NCBI GenBank assembly: GCA_018812465.1
Contig: JAHJCS010000228.1
Location: 1 to 6,417, forward strand
Direction: 5' to 3'
From: Nanobdellota archaeon
Lineage (GTDB): Archaea > Nanobdellota > Nanobdellia > Woesearchaeales > UBA12501
Length of the DNA: 6,417 bases
A model generated the notes under the pieces. That model was not told the DNA's origin and did no database searches. It saw only the letters and a program-made list of their open reading frames with translations. Shown in pieces: positions 1 through 5,608 of this stretch (the stretch's first letter is position 1; each line of letters starts with the position of its first letter). The position numbers and the translations under genes were made by a program.

Positions 1-122
1 CATTCAATGAAGCATCAGCTTATGCAGCAAAACTGGAAAGCCAGGGATACACACCTGTTCCAGCACAGGAGGACATAGGCACACTTGGAGATGTTGTCCT
101 TGCAATGATGAGCAATAACTGA
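1..122 (+). CDS. C-terminal end of an unidentified protein (partial)
   Basis: The frame starting at base 3 is open from the left edge to a TGA at 120-122 and gives 39 residues, beginning FNEASAYAAKLES and ending VVLAMMSNN. The codon choice (GCA, AAA, CAG, GGA) matches the genes downstream, which supports real coding. No family-defining motif is visible in this tail, so I do not assign a function. The alternation of an alanine-rich helix-like stretch, a TPVP turn and a second hydrophobic stretch (DVVLAMM) fits the end of a globular soluble protein. The gap to the next gene is only 37 bases and shows no clear promoter, so the two are probably co-transcribed. The start and most of the gene lie outside the window. 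Confidence 0.6.
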   Translation, partial: FNEASAYAAKLESQGYTPVPAQEDIGTLGDVVLAMMSNN

Positions 123-145
123 GTAAAGATTTGATGTAACAATAC

Positions 146-153
146 AGGAGGAG
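146..153 (+). promoter_or_regulatory. Shine-Dalgarno site for the MBL hydrolase
   Basis: AGGAGGAG lies six bases before the ATG at 160. It is a strong match to the archaeal anti-Shine-Dalgarno sequence and fixes the start of the hydrolase gene. Confidence 0.75.
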
Positions 154-159
154 AACAAA

Positions 160-1071
160 ATGAAAGCAAAATTTTGGGGAGTAAGGGGCAGCATTCCTTC
201 ACCATCAACAGAAGGGAACGGATTCTTTACGGACAAGTACGGCGGCAACACAAGCTGCCTTGAAGTGATAGCAAACTCAGGGGACGAGTATATTTTTGAT
301 GCAGGAAGCGGAATAAGGATGCTCGGCAATGATCTAATTAAAAGAGGATTTACAGGCAAAGGAAAAGCAAAGGTCTTCCTGAGCCATCTTCACCATGACC
401 ACATCCAGGGATGGCCTTTCTTCATGCAGGCGTATGTTCCAGGCAATGAGTTTGACATCTACAGTGGAGCAAGAGATGGAAAGACTATAGAGCAGGTATT
501 CAAAGACATGATGGCTGATCCTACATTTCCTGTCAGCCTTGATCAGATGATGGCAAAGATGAATTTCAAAGATATACCTAAAGGAGATGTTGTCCAGAAT
601 GGAGTGACTGTATCATACACAGAGACAGCCCATCCAAACCAGTGCTTCTCTTACAAAGTACAAGAAAAAGGAGAAGACCAAATCATGAGGACCCTTGTCT
701 ATGCGACTGACACAGAGCATGATGGCAATGGAAAACTAGGTCCTAATGACAAGAAGATGGTTGAATGGGCAAAAGGAGCCGATGTGCTAATCTATGATGC
801 CCAGTACACACCTGAAGAGTATAACCCTGCTGACTTTGGCCTTCCAGGAATGTCAAAGAAAGGATGGGGCCATAGCACCTATGAGAAAGCAATACAGATT
901 GCGCTTCAAGCAGGAGTAAAAGAGGTTGTGCTGTTTCACCATGATCCAAGCCACGACGACAAGAAGATGGACAAGATAAACCAGCTGGCACAGCAGTATC
1001 TTTCTGACAAAGGAGCAGAGGATAAGCTGAAAGTCACAGTTGCTTATGAAGGGCTGGAGATCCAGCTCTGA
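160..1071 (+). CDS. MBL-fold metallo-hydrolase (PhnP/Lactamase_B_2 type)
   Basis: A complete 303-residue metallo-beta-lactamase-fold hydrolase, expected to be cytoplasmic because there is no signal peptide. It opens with the strand KFWGVRGSIPSP and a YGGNTSC segment (residues 27-33) typical of one well-populated subgroup. The metal-binding motif is SHLHHDHIQG, with H76, H78, D80 and H81. Further likely ligands are H158 (in TAHPN), D184 (in YATDTE) and H260 or H261 (in LFHHDP). A GWGHST motif at 236-240 is also characteristic. The family resembles PhnP and class II cyclic-nucleotide phosphodiesterases, so a phosphodiesterase activity is plausible, but the substrate cannot be read from the sequence. 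A strong AGGAGGAG site six bases before the ATG supports the start. It follows an unidentified gene by 37 bases and is followed by a T-run, so it probably ends its transcription unit and is not clearly part of the peptide cassette downstream. Confidence 0.9.
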   Translation: MKAKFWGVRGSIPSPSTEGNGFFTDKYGGNTSCLEVIANSGDEYIFDAGSGIRMLGNDLIKRGFTGKGKAKVFLSHLHHDHIQGWPFFMQAYVPGNEFDIYSGARDGKTIEQVFKDMMADPTFPVSLDQMMAKMNFKDIPKGDVVQNGVTVSYTETAHPNQCFSYKVQEKGEDQIMRTLVYATDTEHDGNGKLGPNDKKMVEWAKGADVLIYDAQYTPEEYNPADFGLPGMSKKGWGHSTYEKAIQIALQAGVKEVVLFHHDPSHDDKKMDKINQLAQQYLSDKGAEDKLKVTVAYEGLEIQL

Positions 1072-1082
1072 TTTTTTATCTT
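1071..1082 (+). terminator. Possible oligo-T terminator after the hydrolase gene
   Basis: A run of six T residues (1072-1077) starts directly after the TGA of the hydrolase, followed by ATCTT. Archaeal RNA polymerase can terminate at such T-runs without a hairpin, and no hairpin is visible here. The stretch is also AT-rich enough to act as a weak TATA element for the next unit, so the call is tentative. Confidence 0.35.
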
Positions 1083-1113
1083 AATCAGTAAATTGCTATG
1101 AACAGATTAGTTA

Positions 1114-1120
1114 GAGGTGG
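1114..1120 (+). promoter_or_regulatory. Shine-Dalgarno site for the 132-residue protein
   Basis: GAGGTGG lies five bases before ATG 1126 and decides the start. An in-frame GTG at 1117 falls inside this site and is therefore unlikely to be the initiator. Confidence 0.7.
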
Positions 1121-1125
1121 GTATC

Positions 1126-1524
1126 ATGAAAGGATGCAATGAATGCCAGGAAGAGATTGAGGATACAGTCTACCTCCTGCACGCAATGTACACTGCAGGA
1201 AGAAAGGTCTTTGAGGCAGATAGAGTTTACCTTATCTGCAGTCAGGATGCAGGAGTGATTCCTGATAATCTTCTGAGCAGGACCCAGCCAAGAGGCCAGT
1301 CTTTTGCGCTGAAGAAAGCCATTGTCCCAGATCAGGGCTTTCCTGAATCAGAAGGAGAGCAGCGCTTTGTGAGCGCAGATACAGTGATGGCTTATCTTCC
1401 TTATACTTATAAACAGGTTGAGGCATACACAAGAGACCCAGCAAACTATCATCCTGCAGGAAAGATGGGAGTAATAAAGTTTCTATCCAGCTTTGTCAGA
1501 GGTGGCAATAATGGCAGGCAATGA
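1126..1524 (+). CDS. Unknown 132-residue protein of the peptide cassette
   Basis: I do not recognise this protein. It starts MKGCNECQEEIED, so it carries a CxxC pair (C4, C7) at the extreme N terminus that could bind metal or react with thiols. A third cysteine lies in the segment YLICSQDAG. The first half looks mixed helix and strand (EDTVYLLHAMYTAG, then VYLICS), the middle is polar and loop-like, and the last third has a YLPYTYKQVEAY segment and a KMGVIKFLSSFV helix. There is no signal peptide, membrane segment or obvious PqqD-type leader-binding domain. ATG 1126 is preferred over the in-frame GTG at 1117 because GTG 1117 lies within the GAGGTGG ribosome site. Its end overlaps the radical SAM gene by 14 bases, which implies translational coupling. 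Being first in the cassette, it may be an accessory protein for peptide maturation, such as a recognition or cluster-handling partner. That role is inference only. Confidence 0.75.
   Translation: MKGCNECQEEIEDTVYLLHAMYTAGRKVFEADRVYLICSQDAGVIPDNLLSRTQPRGQSFALKKAIVPDQGFPESEGEQRFVSADTVMAYLPYTYKQVEAYTRDPANYHPAGKMGVIKFLSSFVRGGNNGRQ
1498..1505 (+). promoter_or_regulatory. Shine-Dalgarno site for the radical SAM gene
   Basis: AGAGGTGG, five bases before ATG 1511, lies inside the coding sequence of the upstream gene. It favours ATG 1511 over the in-frame TTG at 1493, which lies upstream of this site. Confidence 0.7.
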
Positions 1525-2587
1525 CAGCTCAGGAAAACAGAAGCCTCTGTTCACCCTGCAATGGCATGTGACTGCAAGATGTGACCAGAGATGCAAACAT
1601 TGCTATATGCACAAATCAGAGACCTATCCATCTGAGATAAAGAATGAACTCTCTTATGAGGACTGCAAGAAAATAGTTGATGATTTTGTCAAGACGACCT
1701 CAATCTGGGGGTTTAGGCCAAGGATAAGCTTCATTGGAGGAGATCCTTTGCTTAGGAAGGATTTGTATCAGCTTATAGACTATGCATACAAGAAAGGAGC
1801 TCAGGTTGTGGTCCTTGGAAACCCTTATCATGTGACAGAAGAGAGTGCCAGGAAGATGAAAGAGCTTGGTGTGTGCAGATACCAAGTAAGTATTGATGGC
1901 ATGGAAGAGACCCATGATTATTTCAGGAAACCAGTAAGCTTTAAAGATTCAGTCAGGGCAATAAAAATCCTGAATAAAACAGGCATCAGGACTGCTGTGA
2001 TGTTCACTCTCAGCAAAAAGAATTCAGATGACCTGCTCAAGGTAGCTGAATTATGCTGCAAGCTTGGTGTATATGAATTTGATTTTGCAAGGCTCATACC
2101 AATAGGTAATGGAGCTGATATGATGGATGAATTATTCAGTCCAGCAGAAATGAGGGAATTTCTGCTCAAAGTCCACAACGGATATGAGAGCCTAAAAAAG
2201 AGGTACACTACTAAGTTCGGCACAAAAGAGAACCTATGGAAACCATTGTACTATGAGCTTGGGCTTATCAAAGACAAGGATATTGATTCACTTGATGACA
2301 ACAGCGACATGGTTGTCGGCGGTTGCTCAATAGGGATAAATTATATCCCTGTGCTGGCAGACGGAACAGTCTACCTCTGCAGGAGGCTTCCGATATCAAT
2401 AGGTAAAGTGCCTGAGAATTCGTTCAGGACAATATTCATCAATTCAAAGAAAGCAGATGAGATGAGGCATCTGCATAATTATGGTTGCAGCAAGTGCAGG
2501 CTCTGCGCAGTGTGCAGAGGATGTCCTGCAATATCAAAGGCAATCACCAGCAATGAGTTTGCAAGAGATCCTCAGTGCTGGTTTTAG
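1511..2587 (+). CDS. Radical SAM/SPASM peptide maturase
   Basis: A 358-residue radical SAM enzyme with a C-terminal SPASM domain, the architecture of RiPP maturases such as sactipeptide and related enzymes. The radical SAM cluster motif CX3CX2C is C24, C28 and C31 (ARCDQRCKHCYM), and IGGDP at 75-79 is the SAM-binding GGE-like motif. The SPASM part has all seven expected cysteines: C272, then 12 residues, G285, four residues and C290; then C326, C329, C335 and C338 as CX2CX5CX2C; and C356 three residues from the end. These would hold two auxiliary [4Fe-4S] clusters. C332 is an extra cysteine. The N-terminal stretch KPLFTLQWHVTARCDQRCKHCYM reminds me of the archaeal and clostridial subgroup annotated as the 'ACGX system', whose targets are short Cys-rich peptides; this is recalled, not tested. 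A Cys-tailed 51-residue peptide gene follows after 11 bases and is the likely substrate. Thioether formation is possible, but the reaction is inferred. Confidence 0.93.
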   Translation: MAGNDSSGKQKPLFTLQWHVTARCDQRCKHCYMHKSETYPSEIKNELSYEDCKKIVDDFVKTTSIWGFRPRISFIGGDPLLRKDLYQLIDYAYKKGAQVVVLGNPYHVTEESARKMKELGVCRYQVSIDGMEETHDYFRKPVSFKDSVRAIKILNKTGIRTAVMFTLSKKNSDDLLKVAELCCKLGVYEFDFARLIPIGNGADMMDELFSPAEMREFLLKVHNGYESLKKRYTTKFGTKENLWKPLYYELGLIKDKDIDSLDDNSDMVVGGCSIGINYIPVLADGTVYLCRRLPISIGKVPENSFRTIFINSKKADEMRHLHNYGCSKCRLCAVCRGCPAISKAITSNEFARDPQCWF

Positions 2588-2594
2588 GAGGTGG
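2587..2594 (+). promoter_or_regulatory. Strong Shine-Dalgarno site for the Cys-tail peptide
   Basis: GGAGGTGG, four bases before ATG 2599, is the best match to the archaeal anti-Shine-Dalgarno sequence in the window. It begins on the last base of the maturase stop codon. Such a strong site on a 51-codon frame argues that the small frame is truly translated and made in excess of the enzyme. Confidence 0.8.
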
Positions 2595-2598
2595 AAAT

Positions 2599-2754
2599 AT
2601 GATAGAATACATTCAGGAGAAATATCTCCAGGGAGAGCAGAAACCATTGATGTACCAGCCCATAACTCCAAAAGAGGAGCAGGTATTCAGGTATGTGAAG
2701 AATGGTTCATTGGACAAGGTAATGTCATGTGCTGTCTGCGGAATGTGTGGATGA
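2599..2754 (+). CDS. Candidate RiPP precursor peptide with CxxCxxC tail
   Basis: A 51-residue frame from ATG 2599 to TGA 2752-2754. The peptide begins MIEYIQEKYLQGEQKP, continues through a charged, probably helical stretch (TPKEEQVFRYVKNG, residues 23-36) and ends SCAVCGMCG. All three cysteines (C44, C47, C50) are packed in the last eight residues as CX2CX2C; the leader has none. This split into a cysteine-free leader and a short Cys/Gly core is typical of precursors modified by SPASM radical SAM enzymes. It broadly resembles the 'ACGX-repeat' peptides I recall as targets of a related maturase subgroup, although the core here is short and not a regular repeat. The gene starts 11 bases after the maturase stop and has the strongest ribosome site in the window. 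A longer frame is open through the same bases in another reading phase, so automated callers could easily miss it. A small iron-sulfur or zinc-binding protein is the main alternative. Confidence 0.8.
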   Translation: MIEYIQEKYLQGEQKPLMYQPITPKEEQVFRYVKNGSLDKVMSCAVCGMCG

Positions 2755-2769
2755 TTATCAGATGGCTTG

Positions 2770-2781
2770 GATTATATAATC
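2770..2781 (+). promoter_or_regulatory. Palindromic TATA-like site before the 372-residue gene
   Basis: GATTATATAATC is a perfect 12-base palindrome in the 44-base gap after the peptide gene. Its core TTATATAA is a good archaeal TATA box, and a start about 25 bases downstream would fall near 2800, at the next ATG. It may be an internal promoter or an operator. There is no purine-rich BRE directly in front of it, which weakens the promoter call. Confidence 0.45.
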
Positions 2782-2788
2782 TGGTCTG

Positions 2789-2794
2789 GGTGAT
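2789..2794 (+). promoter_or_regulatory. Shine-Dalgarno-like site for the 372-residue gene
   Basis: GGTGAT pairs with the anti-Shine-Dalgarno region and lies four bases before ATG 2799. It favours that start over the in-frame ATG at 2751, which overlaps the peptide stop as ATGA and has no good site. Confidence 0.55.
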
Positions 2795-2798
2795 TGAT

Positions 2799-3917
2799 AT
2801 GGAGAAGATACTCACAAGCAAAGAAAGAGAAAGCGTGGAAAAGATAGTGAGGAGTCTTGACAAGAGGTCAATCCTCAGCCAGGGAGGTCCTGACAAAGCC
2901 CACTTCGGCCACCGCAGATACAGGACAGATGATGAGAAGATATGGGTTTATTATGTGCCTGACTTCTCTGATGTAGCAAAGGATTATATCATGACAGGAA
3001 TGCAGAAGATACCATCAACACTTGGTATGGAAGACACTCTGCACATCCGGATGGGATTTATGCATGGAAAAAAGGTGATGTATTCAAAGTTCTTTGGAGA
3101 CTTTGTTCCTGAAGCAGTGCAGAATAAGCTGATATCAGATCCAGGGCATATTGTTTATCTGCTTGAGAAGAACAAGACACAGAAAGCTCAGGCCAGGAAT
3201 GCAGTTGATGAAGCAGAGCGCATGATCTGGAGAGGAGATTACAGCATCAATGCAGCAGAGCTCTTTGAGAAGACAACTGATTTCTTCTCAATGAACATGG
3301 ATAAGTTCTATCCATATGATATTCTTCGTGATCTAATAATCAAAGGAATGTTTTCCTACACTGGTCTTAGCAGAGAGCAGAAAGAGACAGAAGCAGGATT
3401 GGTGATGAATGATTTGTTCTATCCATCATCCGGAATCAACAGCAGCATTGAGACCCATCTTGCTGTGCTTGATTTAGTTGAGCAGGAGTATTATAGCGAG
3501 AAGCCTGATCTAGAAGGATTTATCAGGAAAGTTGGCTGTTACAGCACTAATGATGTTGTGCCTGCTTCGCTTGAGAATCCAGACAATGTAATGGCAATGA
3601 TGAAATCCTACAAAAGAGAGTATCCTACAATTGACAGCATTATTGCTTACAGGGAGAATTGGGATTTCCAGAAAAGGATGCTTAGGATGAAGCATAATGA
3701 ATCAGTCAGGACTCTGGTTGGTTCCTTCTCTGGAGATGAGGCAGTATTTGCAGAGAACTTGTGCAGGTTTGCAGAAGCTGCTGCTGAGTGCAATGAGCAG
3801 AGAAGGACTATAATAACAAGGGCTTACAGGGCCTATAGGCACCTGCTGGGCCATTATGGGCTTGACCTCATGAGAACGCCTATAAACACTGTTATAGCCC
3901 ATGCTGAGGCTTATTAA
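2799..3917 (+). CDS. Unknown 372-residue, mostly helical protein
   Basis: I do not recognise this protein with confidence. It starts MEKILTSKERESVEK. The first 120 residues mix strands and charged segments (IWVYYVPDF at 48-56, LHIRMGFMHGKKVMY at 81-95). From about 120 onward it is almost entirely helical and rich in E, K, R and aromatic residues, including AELFEKTTDFFSMNMDKFYP (153-172) and a C-terminal ENLCRFAEAAAECNEQRR (319-336). It has no signal peptide or membrane span. The helical half is faintly like the helical region in PEP-utilising phosphotransferase-like proteins, but no phosphohistidine or catalytic motif is visible, so I give no function. The frame is open back to 2481, but that part overlaps the maturase and peptide genes and is not credible. 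ATG 2751 would overlap the peptide stop as ATGA; ATG 2799 is preferred for its GGTGAT site. Its position makes it a possible fourth cassette member, though the palindromic TATA-like site suggests partly separate expression. Confidence 0.75.
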   Translation: MEKILTSKERESVEKIVRSLDKRSILSQGGPDKAHFGHRRYRTDDEKIWVYYVPDFSDVAKDYIMTGMQKIPSTLGMEDTLHIRMGFMHGKKVMYSKFFGDFVPEAVQNKLISDPGHIVYLLEKNKTQKAQARNAVDEAERMIWRGDYSINAAELFEKTTDFFSMNMDKFYPYDILRDLIIKGMFSYTGLSREQKETEAGLVMNDLFYPSSGINSSIETHLAVLDLVEQEYYSEKPDLEGFIRKVGCYSTNDVVPASLENPDNVMAMMKSYKREYPTIDSIIAYRENWDFQKRMLRMKHNESVRTLVGSFSGDEAVFAENLCRFAEAAAECNEQRRTIITRAYRAYRHLLGHYGLDLMRTPINTVIAHAEAY

Positions 3918-3931
3918 CATCAAATATGAAG

Positions 3932-3947
3932 CGAAAAGCTTAAATAT
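3932..3947 (+). promoter_or_regulatory. Archaeal promoter (BRE + TATA box)
   Basis: CGAAAA (3932-3937) followed by CTTAAATAT (3939-3947) matches the purine-rich BRE plus TATA box layout of archaeal promoters. The box centre is about 28 bases before ATG 3971, so transcription is expected to begin at or just before the start codon. The site lies in a 53-base gap, so the fusion gene probably has its own transcription unit. Confidence 0.65.
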
Positions 3948-3958
3948 GAGTACTACCT

Positions 3959-3964
3959 GGTGAT
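3959..3964 (+). promoter_or_regulatory. Shine-Dalgarno-like site for the fusion gene
   Basis: GGTGAT, six bases before ATG 3971, has good spacing for ribosome binding. It can only function in a transcript starting further upstream than the TATA box at 3939 predicts, for example one reading through from the preceding gene. Confidence 0.4.
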
Positions 3965-3970
3965 GACAAT

Positions 3971-5596
3971 ATGGCAATAAAAAATGGGAATGGGATAAGA
4001 GTAGAAAAGCTTGAGAAACAGCTTAGGATAGGGCCTGCAAAATGCCCTGAACAGGCAGTATCTTCCCTGGCTGTATGGCCTGGCAAGACAAACTTTCTTG
4101 CTTACCCCTCATTTTATGATGTTGTGACTCATGGAAAACAGTTCTTTGATCTTATAGAGATACAGGCGCAGTGCCCTGGCGATTTCTACAACAATCAGGA
4201 GGTTGTAAGGAATGCAATTGAGCTTTGCCATAAAGAAGGGATTGAGCCTACGCTTCACTTCCCATTCATGGATATTGAGAAGACTGGATTAGGATTCAAG
4301 GTCTTCCAGATGCCTCTTGTCATACCAACAGCAAGACATACTGTTCCTCCAGGATATAATGCAGGAAATTATAATGTTGAGTTTGCGATAAAAGAGATGG
4401 ATCCTCAGCTTGTGAAAGACTTCATTGACTTTGGAAGCAGCGTAGGAGTCAACTACGCAACTCTCCATATAAGTGTTCCTGGATCAAGATTCACTCCAGC
4501 AGAGCTTGAAAGATATATATCAATCCTGGGGCCTCTTGCAGATTATGCTCATAAAAAAGATTTCTCAATAAGTGTTGAGACAGGAGGAGCAACTCTTGAG
4601 CAGATCATGAAGATAGCAGAGCTTCCTGTTTCCTTCACAAATGATATTGTCCATACTACAATAGACGGCCTTGATGCTGTTGAGGTGTGCAGGCAGCTTG
4701 GAGAGAGAGTGACAAAACTCCATCTCTCAGAATCTCCTTATGGAAAGGATGGTCACCAGCAGCTATCTCCTGACGGAAATTATACTGGAATAACAAGACA
4801 AGTACTTGGAGAGGTAATAAACCTGCAGACTCAGGCAAGGATGCAGGGAAGGGTATATTCCCCTCTTGTCGTATTTGAGAGCGCTGTTTCTGAAGGAATA
4901 ATCACAGGTGAATCAACTGAAGACCAGAACGCAAGCGTATTCTCATACATAACAGACAGTCTGGTCAATAAACAGAAAGTTCTTATCTTTACACATGGCC
5001 TCACAAGAAGCGGAAAGAGCAATATCATCGGAAAGATATCAGATTCTTTAAGTGATTCTAACCTTGATGTGCGCAAGATAAGCACTGATCTTGAACGGCC
5101 TGTTGAACAGCATGAATCAACTCTCAACTCTGAGTTCGTACCTACCACAGACAGAGCCAAGGTCTATGGAAAGATTCTAGAGAAAGTGGATTCCTGCTAC
5201 CAAGATGGAGCAGATGTTGTTGCTGTTGACGGAACTTTCGGGCTAAGGGAATGGAGAGAGAAGTTCATCCAGTATGCAAAAGACAATGGTTATACTCTTT
5301 ATATCATAAGGACAGAATGCCCTGACTGGGATTCAACCAAGACAAGGCTTGAGGAAAGGGTTGTAGAAGGCGTGAAGATACCTATCTCCCAAGATATCTA
5401 CAGGAAGCAGGCAGAAGAATTCCAGCCACTAAATCCAGTTGAGGTAGAAGGAACAGGTGCAACAATCATACGTTATGACTCTTACAACAGCACACTCTCT
5501 GTAGAGGCAGGCAAGAGGCAGACAAGCCCTATTGCTGACAAGATAACAGATACCCTGATGAAATATGCAGAAGTGAGGGATTCAGGCAGAAGATAA
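3971..5596 (+). CDS. TIM-barrel isomerase/EndoIV-like domain fused to P-loop kinase
   Basis: A 541-residue fusion of two enzyme domains. Residues about 35-310 form a xylose isomerase-like/AP endonuclease family 2 TIM barrel. Candidate metal ligands occur in the order seen in endonuclease IV: H96 (TLHFPF), H166 (TLHISVPG), E203 (SVETGG), D225 and H228 (NDIVH), H251 (KLHLSES), D260 and H262 (KDGH), and E303 (VFES). Residues about 335-532 are a P-loop kinase of the AAA_33/zeta-toxin/gluconate-kinase type. Its Walker A is GLTRSGKS (343-350), its likely Walker B is VVAVDG (416-421), and it has a lid-like arginine region (TKTRLEERV, 456-464). The protein could be a bifunctional sugar isomerase-kinase or, since the zinc ligand set is EndoIV-like, a nucleic-acid end-processing enzyme; the sequence alone does not decide. 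No signal peptide is present. It appears to have its own promoter and converges on the - strand GTPase gene with 12 bases between stops. Confidence 0.88.
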   Translation: MAIKNGNGIRVEKLEKQLRIGPAKCPEQAVSSLAVWPGKTNFLAYPSFYDVVTHGKQFFDLIEIQAQCPGDFYNNQEVVRNAIELCHKEGIEPTLHFPFMDIEKTGLGFKVFQMPLVIPTARHTVPPGYNAGNYNVEFAIKEMDPQLVKDFIDFGSSVGVNYATLHISVPGSRFTPAELERYISILGPLADYAHKKDFSISVETGGATLEQIMKIAELPVSFTNDIVHTTIDGLDAVEVCRQLGERVTKLHLSESPYGKDGHQQLSPDGNYTGITRQVLGEVINLQTQARMQGRVYSPLVVFESAVSEGIITGESTEDQNASVFSYITDSLVNKQKVLIFTHGLTRSGKSNIIGKISDSLSDSNLDVRKISTDLERPVEQHESTLNSEFVPTTDRAKVYGKILEKVDSCYQDGADVVAVDGTFGLREWREKFIQYAKDNGYTLYIIRTECPDWDSTKTRLEERVVEGVKIPISQDIYRKQAEEFQPLNPVEVEGTGATIIRYDSYNSTLSVEAGKRQTSPIADKITDTLMKYAEVRDSGRR

Positions 5597-5608
5597 TCTC
5601 GCTTTCAT

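Noticed and set aside
1117..1125. GTG start at 1117 for the 132-residue protein
   Set aside because: The GTG is part of the GAGGTGG ribosome site serving ATG 1126 and has no site of its own.
1493..1510. TTG start at 1493 for the radical SAM gene
   Set aside because: The ribosome site AGAGGTGG lies downstream of it and is correctly spaced from ATG 1511. The extra six residues add nothing conserved.
2752..2790. Read-through of the peptide TGA as selenocysteine, adding about 12 residues
   Set aside because: There is no visible SECIS-like hairpin, and the tail ending CGMCG is already a typical core end. The extension has no feature supporting it.
2481..2798. Open frame upstream of and in phase with the 372-residue gene, which would give a 478-residue protein
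   Set aside because: It overlaps the end of the maturase gene and all of the peptide gene in another phase, has no ribosome site at its first ATG, and encodes low-complexity, non-family-like sequence. The maturase frame carries the conserved SPASM cysteines in the overlap.
2751..2798. Alternative ATG at 2751 overlapping the peptide stop as ATGA, adding 16 mostly hydrophobic residues
   Set aside because: The ATGA arises simply because the last Gly codon GGA is followed by TGA. There is no good ribosome site, whereas ATG 2799 has GGTGAT at correct spacing. It remains possible.
4831..5160. Open - strand frame of 109 codons inside the fusion gene
   Set aside because: It is antisense to the linker and P-loop of the fusion protein, has no ribosome site, and shows Leu/Ser-rich composition typical of antisense shadows.
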